DNA of 64,000 nt from JADKAV01 sp963704075 (GTDB taxonomy: Bacteria; Actinomycetota; Actinomycetes; S36-B12; UBA10799), in contig CAVPGV010000009.1 in the NCBI GenBank assembly GCA_963704075.1, forward strand, positions 62,001-126,000. Reading direction: 5' to 3'. The translations under genes were made by a program, and so were the position numbers. The notes under the pieces are model-generated. The model was not told where the DNA came from. It saw only the letters and a program-made list of their open reading frames with translations, and made no database searches. This document shows positions 36,432 through 45,824 of the stretch, piece after piece (position 1 is the stretch's first letter; the number at the start of each line of letters is the position of its first letter).

Positions 36432-37626
36432 ATGACAGTTCACGAGGCCGCACCGCCCGGCACCCTGGCGGATCTACTACAGCACTTCGAACACCTCGAT
36501 GATGAGGACCTCGCCGCGGCGTTGGGCGACACCGAAGCCGAGTTGCGCGCCGCGTACGCCCGGCGGGCGGCGGTGATCGCGGTGGTCCATGACCGGATCG
36601 AGGCGATGGGACATCGGATCTCCGGGGCTGCGGCCACCATCGCGGCGATCACCACCACCTCGGCACGCTCGGCGGGGTACCTGATGGACACCAGCCTGGG
36701 AATCGTGGACCGCCCCGCGGTGTGGACCGCGCTGGCCACGGAACCATCGATCACCCCCGCGCCCAGGCGATCGTCGACGGGCTGATCCAACTGCACGACC
36801 CCGACCGGGGCATGCTCGAAGCCAAAGCGTTGGTCTATGCGACCAGCCACACGGCGTTCCAGACCCGCCGGTACGTGGCCCGGCTACTGGTCGACCACCG
36901 CCCCGACCTCGCCGATCGAGCACGACGGACAAGGAGCGGGCCAAAGCCTGGGACCGCCGCCACCTGGCAGTGTTCGCCCGCGCCCACGGCATGGTCGACC
37001 TGTCCGGCTACCTACCGGCCGGCACCGCCCAGATCCTGCTGTCCGCCCTAGAGGCGGTCGCGGCCACCTACGACGACGACCGCACCGGTGACCAGAAACG
37101 CGTCGACGCCCTCGCCCAGATCCTCGCCGCGAACACCCGCATCGACGTGCACGTGGACGTGGTCATCCCCGCCGACACCCTGACCCGGCTACGCAACACC
37201 GGCGCGTCGATCACCGGGTTCGGCCCGGTCGACGCCGACCACGCCCGCGCCCTGGCACTACGCAAAGATGCCCGCTGGCAACTGCTGATCACCGATGCGA
37301 CCACCGGCCGGCTGATCGACATGACCACCAAGGCCTACCGGATCCCCGACCGGATCAAAACCGCCGTGCGGGCCCGCGACCGACACTGCCGGTTCCCCGG
37401 CTGCACCGTCCCCGCGGCCCACACCGACACCGACCACCTGATCCCCTGGCCGGCCGGTGACACCACACCGACCAACCTCGCCCCCGAATGCCGCGGCCAC
37501 CACCTGGTCAAAACCCACTCCGGCTGGACCTGTGAAACCCACCCCGACGGGTCACTGACCTGGACCAGCCCCCTAGGCACCCACCACACCACCTACCCCT
37601 GGAACTACAACCACCCCGAAGCCTGA
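36432..37626 (+). CDS. 13E12-repeat-type HNH endonuclease (DUF222 family, two frameshifts)
   Basis: About 398 residues. The N-terminal DUF222 domain covers roughly the first 280 residues. The C-terminal HNH motif is RARDRHCRFPGCTVPAAHTD then TDHLIPWPAGDTTPTNLAPE, with the zinc-type cysteines and catalytic His. Frame breaks near 36740 and 36925 separate ALA from GTIDHPRAQAIVDGLIQL, and ADRA from DKERAKAWDRRHLAVFARAH. Such genes are repetitive in actinobacterial genomes. A LexA-like box immediately upstream suggests DNA-damage induction. The 3' end overlaps the convergent amidohydrolase by 22 bases. Confidence 0.85.
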
Positions 37627-38492
37627 CCACCGAACAGCCTGGTCGGGGCATGCCAGAGCACCTCCGGCATATCCAGACCGTGGTCGGCCAGGACTTCGAC
37701 CTGATGGGCGTAGGGGTACGGGATGTTCGGGAAGTCCGACCCGAACAGTACTTTGCCCTGCCCGGAAAGGGTCCGAAGCTGCGCAAGGCGCTCCACCGGG
37801 AACGGTCGCAACTGTTGCATGAAGCCCGTGAGCGCCATGGTGGTGTCCAGCCAGGTGTTCTCCCGCGCCTGGACCATGTCCAGAAACGCTTCGAACTCGT
37901 CGGCTCCCAGATGTGCGACGATGACCCGCAGCCGCGGAAACCGATCCAACACCTCCCCGATCGGCCCGGGGCCGGTGAACCGTCCCGCGAGCGGCGCTGA
38001 TCCGCAGTGGATGAGGACGGGCACGGCGGCATCCGCGAGCAACCCCCACACCGGGTCGAGCATCCGATCACGCGGGTCGAAGTCCCCGACCTGCAGGTGG
38101 ATCTTGAAGACCTGCGCTCCCCTGGCCACCGCCTCGGACACGTAACGATCCACACCCGGCTCCGGGAAGAAGGTCGCCGTGGGCAGGCAGTCAGGCACGC
38201 GCGAGGCGAAATCCAGCGCCCACCTGCTCAACCATGCGGCCATACCGGCTTTGTGCGCATAGACCAGCGCGGTGAACCGACGCACACCCATCGTCCGTAG
38301 GTGCTCCAGTCGTGCATCATCGTCCCATCGGTATTCGATCGGCCACGGCACACCGTAGTTGTCATCAGCGGCGTCGAAATACTGCCAGACGCTGCGCATC
38401 ACCGATTCGGGCATGAAATGGGTGTGTACATCGAAGACACCCGGGATTCCCAGCTCACGCCACAGCGAGGGCAGGTCAGCGTCGGTGAGCAC
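37605..38492 (-). CDS. Amidohydrolase (metal-dependent TIM-barrel) family protein
   Basis: 295 residues. The metal-binding motif VFDVHTHFMPE at the N-terminus, HLQVGDF, VLIHCGSAP, VIVAHLGADEFE and the final Asp in LFGSDFPNIPYP follow the amidohydrolase_2 pattern of decarboxylases and lactonases. The reaction is unknown. The GTG start is 2 bases after the smpB stop, so expression is probably tied to smpB. Confidence 0.87.
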   Translation of the reverse strand: MLTDADLPSLWRELGIPGVFDVHTHFMPESVMRSVWQYFDAADDNYGVPWPIEYRWDDDARLEHLRTMGVRRFTALVYAHKAGMAAWLSRWALDFASRVPDCLPTATFFPEPGVDRYVSEAVARGAQVFKIHLQVGDFDPRDRMLDPVWGLLADAAVPVLIHCGSAPLAGRFTGPGPIGEVLDRFPRLRVIVAHLGADEFEAFLDMVQARENTWLDTTMALTGFMQQLRPFPVERLAQLRTLSGQGKVLFGSDFPNIPYPYAHQVEVLADHGLDMPEVLWHAPTRLFGGQASGWL

Positions 38493-38494
38493 GC

Positions 38495-38968
38495 CTAGTG
38501 GCCTCGCCGGGCCGCCGCCATTGCTCGCTCAGCATCACGTTTGGCTTCACGCGCGGCGATGTCCTGTCGCTTGTCGTGGCTCTTCTTCCCGCGACCCAGA
38601 CCAATCAGGACCTTCGCCTTGCCGTCCTTGAAGTACAGCTTCATGGGCACAAGCGTCAGACCGCTCTGCTTCGTCTTGCCGATCAGCCGATTGATCTCAT
38701 GGGCGTGCAGCAGGAGTTTCCGCGGCCGTCGGGGTTCGTGGTTGGTCCATGTCCCCTGGTCGTACTCGGGGATATGCACGTTCATCAGCCACACCTCCCC
38801 GTCGCGGACCTCGGCATACCCGTCGACCAAGGAAGCGCGTCCGGCGCGCAGCGACTTGACCTCCGTGCCCTGCAGCACCAGTCCGGCTTCCCAGGTGTCG
38901 TCGATCGCGTAGTCGTGGCGCGCCCTGCGGTTGACAGCGATCGTCTTCTCGCCCTGTTCCTTGACCAT
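38495..38968 (-). CDS. smpB: SsrA-binding protein
   Basis: 157 residues and typical throughout: NRRARHDYAIDDTWEAGLVL, QGTEVKSLRAGRASLVDGYA, HEPRRPRKLLLHAHEINRLI and a basic C-terminal tail (KKSHDKRQDIAAREAKRDAE) that enters the mRNA channel. It binds tmRNA, whose gene is 7.3 kb away in this window, for trans-translation. It follows the M23 peptidase gene by 3 bases, placing it at the end of the prfB–ftsEX cluster. Confidence 0.97.
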   Translation of the reverse strand: MVKEQGEKTIAVNRRARHDYAIDDTWEAGLVLQGTEVKSLRAGRASLVDGYAEVRDGEVWLMNVHIPEYDQGTWTNHEPRRPRKLLLHAHEINRLIGKTKQSGLTLVPMKLYFKDGKAKVLIGLGRGKKSHDKRQDIAAREAKRDAERAMAAARRGH

Positions 38969-38971
38969 GCG

Positions 38972-40235
38972 TCAGCAGCGAACCGGGGCCTTGGTCCCGC
39001 CGAACCAGCCCATCGGGTTGTAGGGAGTGCCGTTGACATGCACTTCGAAGTGCAGGTGCGGTCCGGTCACCCATCCGGTGGATCCGACCGACCCGATCAC
39101 CTGACCGCGCTTGACCTTGTCCCCCACCGACACCGAGGTGGCCGACTGGTGGGCATACATGCTGGACACGCCAGAACCATGCTGGATCAACGTGTGCAAT
39201 CCATACGGCCCACCGTTCTCGATCGACACCACGACGCCGTCGGCCGCGGCCTGGATCGGGGCTCCCTGCCCGGCGCTGATGTCCGTACCGGTGTGGCACG
39301 AGCGGTAGCCGTACACGGGATGAATCCGGGGTCCCACGTTCTGAACGACAGGAGCGCCGGTCACCGGCCACGCCAGACCGGAGGGCCCGATGTTCGCCGG
39401 CACCCCACCGGTTCCACTGACAGCCTTCGCCGCGGCGGCCCGGGCGATCGCAGCGATCCGGTCCTGCTCGGCCTTGAGTTGCTCGTACTGCTTGCGCACC
39501 GACTGCTTGCGCTCTTTGGCATCGCGCAGTGCCGACACCCGACCGGCGACGAGTTCGTCGATCTTCGCCTTGGCGGCGTCGGCTCTGGCCTTGGCAGCGG
39601 CCGCCGCGTCGACCTCCTTCTGCGCTTCTGCCTGCGCCTTTTCGGCCTCATCCTCGAGAAGTCTTCAGACTGGCGAGCCTGACGTTGAGCTGGGCCTTGG
39701 CGGCGTCGAGATCGGTAAGCGTGTTGTTGTTGCCTTGGGCGATGGAGCGCAAGGTCTCCAGTCGGGATGCGAAGTCACCGGGGTCGTCGGAGTCGAGCAG
39801 GACCTCCATCTCCGAGTTGGCACCGCCCTGCTGGTAGACCTCACGGGCCATCTGGCCGATGCGCTGCTCCAGGAACGCGATCTGCTGCTCGGTCTGCGCG
39901 ATCTGCTGCTTGGCCTTCGTGACCTTCGCGATCGCCTCGGCCACCTTGACGTCGGCCGCCGCCTTGCTCTGCTGCGCCTGGGTCAGTTCCGACTGCGCTG
40001 CTGCCAGTTCCTGGCGGGCGCTGGGCAGTTGCTGTTGGGCGGCGTTGAGCCGCTGGATCGCGGCCTCGACCTTCGCATCGGCACGCGCCAGGTCGTCGGA
40101 GGCGTCCGCGACGTCCTCGTTGATGTCGTCGGCCAGAGCTGGAATGCCCGCCCCGCCCAGCGTCAGCCCAAGCAGCATCGACGCGGCTACATAACGTACC
40201 CGGCGATGGCGTCGACTACTGGACAAAGTGGACAT
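38972..40235 (-). CDS. Coiled-coil M23 (LytM-type) peptidoglycan hydrolase next to ftsEX (frameshifted)
   Basis: About 420 residues. A signal peptide (AASMLLGLTLGGAGIPALAD) is followed by a long Ala/Gln/Glu-rich coiled coil (about 40-260) and a C-terminal M23 domain. The zinc ligands are intact: SCHTGTDISAG (HxxxD) and GPHLHFEVH (HxH). A break near 39657 separates LASLK from EDEAEKAQAEAQKEVD in the coiled coil. GGGAGGAG precedes the ATG. Domain order and position 18 bases after ftsX match EnvC-type partners that FtsEX activates at the division site. Confidence 0.88.
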
Positions 40236-40253
40236 GCTCCTCCCAGGGTACCT

Positions 40254-41162
40254 TCACACCCGTAGATATCGGCGCAATGTGAGTGCGGCTGCAATCGCGG
40301 CGATCAGAATCCCGGTCAGGAACACGATCGGAAGGATGACGATGACCTGGTCCCAGGAGACGAACGCGGTGAAACGGTAGGACGGCGCGAGTACCTGATC
40401 GATCAGGAACACCTTCGCGGCCACCAGTGCGCCGACCGCGATCAGCCCGCCGATCGCCGCGGACACCGCCGCCTCCAGCAGGAAGGGCATCCGAATCATG
40501 AAGTTGCTGGCCCCCACCAGCCGCATGATCCCGACCTCCCGCCGCCGCGAGTGCGCAGCCACCCGGATCGTGTTGATCACCAGCAGTGCGGTGACGACGA
40601 GCATCGCAACAGCCACCGACAACGCGATGACCTGCAGTCCGTTGAGCAATCGGAAGAAGCGGTCCAGCAACTGCCGCTGATCCTGGACCTGCTCCACGCC
40701 CGGTCTTCCGGCGAAGGCGGCCGCGATGACCTCGTACTTGGTCGGATCGGACAGTTTGACGCGGAACGACTCGGGCAAGGCGTCCGCGGTGACGTTCTGG
40801 GTGATCGGGGAGTCTTGGAACTGCTCGAGGAAGTGCTGGTAGGCCTCCTCCTTGGACTCGTAGTAGATCTCCTGCACCAGCGGCCGCAGTGCGTTCAACT
40901 CGGCCTCGATCTGCCCGCGGACCTCCGGGGTCACCGCACCGAGCGAGCACGAGGGTGCTGTCGAGTTGGCCCCACACAGGAAGATCGAGACCTCGACCCG
41001 GTCGTACCAGAAGTCCTTCATGCTGTCGACCTGCGCGCGCACGAGCAGGCCTCCGCCGAACAGGGTCAGGGACACCGCGACCGTGATGATGACCGCGAAC
41101 GTCATGGTGAGATTGCGGCGCAACCCCTGGAACGTCTCGCTGAGGATGAATCGAAGTCTCAC
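40254..41162 (-). CDS. ftsX: Cell division protein FtsX
   Basis: 302 residues. A cytosolic N-terminus (MRLRFILSETFQGLRRNLTM) leads to helix 1, a large extracellular loop of about 130 residues with a Cys pair (FLCGANSTAPSCSLG), and three C-terminal helices. That is the FtsX topology. The start overlaps the ftsE stop. With FtsE it forms an ABC-type machine that transmits ATP hydrolysis across the membrane to a peptidoglycan hydrolase, most likely the next gene product. Confidence 0.95.
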   Translation of the reverse strand: MRLRFILSETFQGLRRNLTMTFAVIITVAVSLTLFGGGLLVRAQVDSMKDFWYDRVEVSIFLCGANSTAPSCSLGAVTPEVRGQIEAELNALRPLVQEIYYESKEEAYQHFLEQFQDSPITQNVTADALPESFRVKLSDPTKYEVIAAAFAGRPGVEQVQDQRQLLDRFFRLLNGLQVIALSVAVAMLVVTALLVINTIRVAAHSRRREVGIMRLVGASNFMIRMPFLLEAAVSAAIGGLIAVGALVAAKVFLIDQVLAPSYRFTAFVSWDQVIVILPIVFLTGILIAAIAAALTLRRYLRV

Positions 41163-41854
41163 GGCTGGTGGTCCTGTCCGTAGACACCCCGGGCCTCGTC
41201 GCGCATCAACTGTCCCTGATCGAGTTCGATGACGCGCTTGCGCATCTGGTCGACGATCGCCGCGTCGTGGGTGGCCATGATCACCGTGGTCCCCACCCGG
41301 TTGATGCGGTCGAGCAGTTTCATGATCCCGACGCTGGTGGCCGGGTCGAGGTTACCGGTCGGCTCGTCGGCCAGCAGCAACGGCGGCCGGTTGACGAACG
41401 CGCGCGCGATCGCGACCCGCTGCTGCTCCCCGCCCGACAACTGGTGCGGGTACCGGGCCGACTTGTCGGCCAGGCCAACGAGATCCAGCACCTCGGGGAC
41501 AGCGCGTTCGATCTGGGCGTTCTTGCGCCCCAGCACCTGCAGAGTGAAGGCGACGTTCTGATAGACGGTCTTGTTCGACAGCAGCCGGAAGTCCTGGAAC
41601 ACCGCTCCCATCCCGCGACGCAGTTGCGGGACCTTCCAGCGCGACAAGGAGCCGACGTTGCGACCAGCGACGACGACCTTCCCTGCGGTGGCCTTCTCCT
41701 CACGCAGGATCAGACGCATGAAGGTGGACTTACCCGAGCCCGAGGGGCCGACCAGGAACACGAACTCGCCGGGCTTCACGGTGACGTTGATGTCCTGCAG
41801 CGCTGGGCGATTGCGCTTGTCGTAGCGCTTGCTGACGCGCTCGAACGTAATCAA
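41159..41854 (-). CDS. ftsE: Cell division ATP-binding protein FtsE
   Basis: 231 residues of an ABC ATPase: Walker A GPSGSGKS, signature LSGGEQQRVAIARA, Walker B LLLADEPTGNLD and the His switch MATHDA. The N-terminus MITFERVSKRYDKRNRPALQ is characteristic of FtsE. It overlaps ftsX by 4 bases and follows prfB by about 110 bases, the conserved actinobacterial order. Confidence 0.97.
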   Translation of the reverse strand: MITFERVSKRYDKRNRPALQDINVTVKPGEFVFLVGPSGSGKSTFMRLILREEKATAGKVVVAGRNVGSLSRWKVPQLRRGMGAVFQDFRLLSNKTVYQNVAFTLQVLGRKNAQIERAVPEVLDLVGLADKSARYPHQLSGGEQQRVAIARAFVNRPPLLLADEPTGNLDPATSVGIMKLLDRINRVGTTVIMATHDAAIVDQMRKRVIELDQGQLMRDEARGVYGQDHQP

Positions 41855-41965
41855 TGTTTCCCCACCGGTGTGTTGGCCCTACCTGCGCAAGTGTACGGTC
41901 CGGGCCCGCCAGCTCCGGTACGCATCGCCGTAAGGGTCCGGTTAGGGTTGCCCGGGTCGCCAGGG

Positions 41966-43075
41966 TTATGCCGTGGTCTGCTGGCGCCGCCACCTGATGC
42001 CGGCCTCGATGAACTCGTCGATCTCCCCGTCGAGGACCGCCGCGGTGTTCCCGGTCTCGGTCTCGGTGCGCAGATCCTTGACCATCTGGTACGGGTGTAG
42101 GACGTACGAGCGCATCTGATTGCCCCACGAACCGGCCGATTCGCCTTTCAGCGCGTCCATTTTGGCCTGCTCCTGCTGGCGCTGCCGCTCCACGAGCTTG
42201 GCCTGCAGAACCGCCATGGCGGTGGCCTTGTTCTGGAGCTGCGACCGTTCGTTCTGGCAGCTCACGACGATGCCGGTAGGGATGTGGGTCAGCCGGACCG
42301 CGGAGTCAGTCGTGTTGACCCCTTGACCGCCGGGACCCGACGAGCGGTACACGTCTACGCGCAACTCGTCGTCGGGGATCTCGATGCTCTCGGTCTTCTC
42401 CACCACCGGGATCACCTCGACCTCAGCGAACGAGGTCTGCCGCCGACCCTGGTTGTCGAACGGCGAGATGCGCACGAGTCGGTGCGTCCCCTGTTCCACC
42501 GACAGCGTCCCGTAGGCGAACGGCGCCTTGACCGCGAACGTGGCCGACTTGATGCCGGCCTCCTCCGCATACGAGGTCTCGTAGACCTCGACCGGCCAGC
42601 CGTGCCGCTCGCAGTACCTGCTGTACATGCGCAGCAACATCTCGGCCCAGTCCGCCGCATCCACGCCGCCGGCCCCGGAACGGATCGAGATCAGCGCATC
42701 CCGCTCGTCGTACTCACCGGACAGCAGGGTGCGGACTTCCAGATCGCTGATCTCGGCCTGCAGCGCCTCGAGCTCACGAACCGCCTCCTCATGGGCGCCG
42801 GTGTCGCTCTCGGCCTCGGCGAGCTCCAACATGATCGGCAGATCGTCGACCCGCTGCCGCAGTTCGGCGATCCGGCGGTGTTCCTGCTGCAGGTACGACA
42901 GGCGGGAGGTCACCTTCTGTGCGGATTCGGGGTCGTCCCACAGATCGGGCGCAGACGCCCGCTGCTCCAAGTCGTCGATCTCCGTCTGAAGACCAGGCAG
43001 GTTCACCACGGCTTCGATCTGCTTGAGAACGCCGTCGAGCGCGGTTACTTGTTCGGAAATCTCCTGATCGGCCAC
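41966..43075 (-). CDS. prfB: Peptide chain release factor 2
   Basis: 369 residues, intact. The catalytic GGQ is in SSGPGGQGVNTTDSAVRLTH, and the RF2 stop-codon recognition tripeptide SPF is in RISPFDNQGRRQ. The whole gene is one frame, so there is no programmed frameshift of the enterobacterial kind, as usual in actinobacteria. It reads UGA and UAA stop codons. Confidence 0.97.
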   Translation of the reverse strand: MADQEISEQVTALDGVLKQIEAVVNLPGLQTEIDDLEQRASAPDLWDDPESAQKVTSRLSYLQQEHRRIAELRQRVDDLPIMLELAEAESDTGAHEEAVRELEALQAEISDLEVRTLLSGEYDERDALISIRSGAGGVDAADWAEMLLRMYSRYCERHGWPVEVYETSYAEEAGIKSATFAVKAPFAYGTLSVEQGTHRLVRISPFDNQGRRQTSFAEVEVIPVVEKTESIEIPDDELRVDVYRSSGPGGQGVNTTDSAVRLTHIPTGIVVSCQNERSQLQNKATAMAVLQAKLVERQRQQEQAKMDALKGESAGSWGNQMRSYVLHPYQMVKDLRTETETGNTAAVLDGEIDEFIEAGIRWRRQQTTA

Positions 43076-43100
43076 GTACGTAGGTTAACCGCGCGGCCGC

Positions 43101-43541
43101 CTACCAATTGGCGAGGTACCGCTCCTCCTTGTCCTTGAACGAGCCCAACAGGATGATGATGAAGTCGATCAGCACCCAGATGCCCAACCCGCCGAGGGTC
43201 ACGATCATGAGGATTCCGGTTCCGACCTTCCCCACGTAGAAACGATGGATCCCGAGGAAACCCAGGAACCATGCGAGCAAAGCGGCCGCCAGACGGGACT
43301 TCGGGGAGGCGGGCCGACCCTCGGCATCCAGCATCGGCTTGCCGTTGGGGTAGAGCGCCACGCCTGCCACCGGGGCGACAGGTGCGGGCGGCGGCGGGGC
43401 CGGCGCGGTAGCCGGAGGCGGCGGCGGGGTCGGTGCGGTAGCCGGAGGCGGGGGCGGGGTTGCGGCGGCGGGCGGGGGCGGGGGGACGCTGGTGCTGTCC
43501 GGCGTGACGTCGTCGGGACCGGATGCGGCGTTTTCAGTCAT
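43101..43541 (-). CDS. TM2-domain membrane protein with proline-rich N-terminus
   Basis: 146 residues from ATG 43541. Residues 15-65 are a Pro/Ala repeat (runs of PPPPPATAP), followed by ALYPNGKPMLDAEGRPASPK and a TM2 domain (AALLAWFLGFLGIHRFYVGK then VGTGILMIVTLGGLGIWVLI) with two helices and the conserved IHRFYVGK loop. The function of TM2 proteins is not established. An ATG 12 bases further upstream is possible. Confidence 0.85.
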   Translation of the reverse strand: MTENAASGPDDVTPDSTSVPPPPPAAATPPPPPATAPTPPPPPATAPAPPPPAPVAPVAGVALYPNGKPMLDAEGRPASPKSRLAAALLAWFLGFLGIHRFYVGKVGTGILMIVTLGGLGIWVLIDFIIILLGSFKDKEERYLANW

Positions 43542-43603
43542 GGAACCAAACACTACTGCCCGATCGGCCTTGGCCGGCGCCCCGGACGGTGCGTGTTCTC
43601 AGC

Positions 43604-44663
43604 TCAACGAGCCGCGACCAACGATTTCTCGGCTGCCATCTCCTCAGCGACCTTCACTACGGCCGCCGCCGCCCTCGGGATCGACCGCGCGGCACGGTAG
43701 CGCGGTGGGAGCTCCACCGTCACGAACCAACTCGCCGTGTTCCTCGCGGTCCACCGGTTGAGCGTGCCTGGCAACCATTTCCCACAGTTGCTCGCGCGTC
43801 CGGGCTGGTTGAGCTTGATCAGAGTGGCGACCCGACGGACCCATCGCGCCGATCGTTTGTCGCAGACGCTCAGGGTCGTGTTCCACGGCTGGTGGAAGCT
43901 CAGGACCCCGTTGGGCTGCAAGCGCTTCACGAAGCGCATCACGGCCCGGGTCTCCGGCTCGCTGGCCGGCCGGCGACCATTGCGCGCGCCGCTGGACCAG
44001 GTTCCCGGGTAGTTCCGGTTCAGGTCGACTCCGCGGGCGTTGTAGCGGTTGCCCCGGCGACTACCGTCCGGATTGACCGTGCGGATGGTCCACAACTGGT
44101 AGTCCGCGTCGGCGGCGATCTTCTTCTTGCGGACCCGCTTGGTGATCTTCAAACCGGCCGGCTCGCTGCCGTGCATCTGCCCGATGCTCAGCAGAACCGT
44201 CACGGACAGGGGATTGCCCTGCCGTACCGCCCAGATCTTGCGGCCCCTGACCGAACGACCGACGAGCACCTTGGACTTCTTGAAGATGGGCTTGTCGAGC
44301 ACCGGCTTCAAGATAACGGGCAGGCTGGGTTCGGAGGCGGGGCTGGATCCCGTGCCGTCGGTCGCCGTGACGGTGAACGTGTACGCCTGCCGCTTGGGCA
44401 GGCCCTCGAAGACACACATGGTGGTGGCACTCGTGCACGTTCTGCCCGTGGGGTCTGCGCTCACCGTGTACTCGAGGGCACCGGCGGTGGGCTGCCAGGT
44501 GACCTCCAGGGAGGAACCGACCTGGGCGGCGAGCACCCCGGTCGGGGCGACCAGTGGTAGCGGGTGTCGCCGGAGGCTCGGTCGGGGCGGGTTCTTCGGC
44601 TGCGGCGGGCCCGGACAGGGCCACTACCGACAGCAGGCTGATGCCGATGACCAGGGACTTCAT
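43604..44663 (-). CDS. Secreted M14-family zinc carboxypeptidase with fibronectin-like domain (frameshifted)
   Basis: Signal peptide MKSLVIGISLLSVVALSGPA and a Pro/Thr linker. After a break near 44548 an FN3-like domain follows (LVAPTGVLAAQVGSSLEVTW to YTFTVTATDGTGSSPASEPS), then the M14 domain. Zinc ligands are in QMHGSEPAG (HxxE) and SFHQPWN; the substrate Arg is probably in the NPDGSRRGNRYNARGVDLNR region; the catalytic Glu is in FVTVELPPR. It should trim peptides outside the cell. About 352 residues in all. Confidence 0.82.
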
Positions 44664-44691
44664 CGGTCCACCGTACGACAGTGCATCTTGA

Positions 44692-44709
44692 GTCGTACGG
44701 ATGTACGAC
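44692..44709. promoter_or_regulatory. LexA-like palindrome upstream of the AlkB-like gene
   Basis: GTCGTAC-GGAT-GTACGAC is a perfect inverted repeat with 7-bp arms. Its core TCGTAC-N4-GTACGA differs from the actinobacterial SOS box TCGAAC-N4-GTTCGA by one symmetrical change, and its left half equals that of the site at 36406. A further half-site, GTACGAC, lies at about 44672-44678. It ends 14 bases before the alkB-like ATG. Confidence 0.55.
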
Positions 44710-44723
44710 ATACGATGAGGGCC

Positions 44724-45338
44724 ATGGCTGTTCTGGATCTGCAACCGTCGTTGTTCTCCGCTGGAGTGAGCGCCGATCCGCGGGCGCTTCGAGACATGCG
44801 GCGCACACATTTGAGCCGCGGCGCCTGGGTCGACCATCTGGAGGGCTGGCTGACCGACGACCTGGATGTGCTCGACACGCTTCGTGTAGCGGTTCCATGG
44901 CGGCAGGGCTCACGCACCATGTACGACCGGGTGGTGGACGTCCCTCGTCTGACCGCCTGGTGCAGCGACCCGCAGGCGCTGCCGCATCCGTCGCTGGTCA
45001 GGGCCTTCGAGGCACTCAACGCGCACTACGGGCCGGAGCCGTTCACCTCGGCTGGACTGTGCTGGTACCGCGACGGCGGCGACAGTGTCGCCTGGCACGG
45101 CGACACGATCGGCGTCAAGCACGCAGACACCGTCGTCGCGATCGTGTCGGTGGGTTCGGCGCGGCCACTGCTTCTGCGCCCGCGTGGCGGCGGGTCTCGC
45201 CGGTCGTTCCCGTTAGGGCACGGCGACCTGCTCGTCATGGGCGGGACGTGTCAGAGCACCTGGGAGCACGCCGTGCCCAAGGTGCGTGCCGCCGGACCGC
45301 GTATGAGCATCCAGTTCCGCCGCGCCGGGGTGGCGTGA
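44724..45338 (+). CDS. alkB: AlkB-like 2-oxoglutarate/Fe(II)-dependent dioxygenase
   Basis: 204 residues. The iron ligands are in VAWHGDTIG (HxD) and the distal His in TWEHAVPK, with the 2-oxoglutarate Arg in GPRMSIQFRRAG. The LCWYRDGGDSVAWHGDT region is typical of the AlkB-like group that removes alkyl lesions from DNA or RNA bases. ATG 44724 is preferred; an ATG at 44715 also lies in frame. A LexA-like palindrome upstream suggests control by DNA damage. Divergent from the M14 peptidase gene. Confidence 0.88.
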   Translation: MAVLDLQPSLFSAGVSADPRALRDMRRTHLSRGAWVDHLEGWLTDDLDVLDTLRVAVPWRQGSRTMYDRVVDVPRLTAWCSDPQALPHPSLVRAFEALNAHYGPEPFTSAGLCWYRDGGDSVAWHGDTIGVKHADTVVAIVSVGSARPLLLRPRGGGSRRSFPLGHGDLLVMGGTCQSTWEHAVPKVRAAGPRMSIQFRRAGVA

Positions 45339-45824
45339 TCCCGGGTTGGGGGCGGTGTTGGCAGTGGGTCCCGGACACACCGACCACGAATTCTGTGCGC
45401 TGATCAGTGCGCCCGTGCTGCTCCGGTTCGGAAGGCGTGGTGCATGTCAGCCCGCGGCCGTGAAGCAGCGAGAGTCGGCTACACGCGGACTACTCGCAGT
45501 TGCGCGTGCGCCACATGACCTGCTTGCCATTGCCTGGTTCAGCCTGACACCTTCTGGCGAAGATCCGACCAGTCACTGGTCGTTTTGTCACCAGAAGGCG
45601 TGCGCCGGCTGCACCTGAGCAGACGGCTGACGCCGGTCCGCCACAAGGGCGACGAGCTGGGCTCTCCACCGGGTCAGGTATCAGCGCTGAGCCCCACCGG
45701 CCGTGGAATCCCAGGAACCTCTCCGGGGAGTCGAAAGAGAACCCGAGAGTCGAACGGGGCGCCTTCGACTCCCCCATCGCGCGACGGACGCGAACAGCCG
45801 CGCTCAGGACACAAATGCCGAGCC
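45339..45824. other. 486-base gap with nested hairpins
   Basis: No supported gene between the convergent alkB and gdh genes. At 45566-45582 CGACCAGT-C-ACTGGTCG is followed by TTTT (45583-45586), a likely terminator for alkB. It is nested within an outer repeat, CCTTCTGG (45550-45557) and CCAGAAGG (45591-45598). The remaining sequence shows nothing I recognise. Confidence 0.5.

Noticed and set aside
43380..43500. Repetitive GC-rich stretch near the TM2 gene as a DNA repeat element
   Set aside because: It encodes the proline-rich N-terminal repeats of the TM2 protein in one frame.
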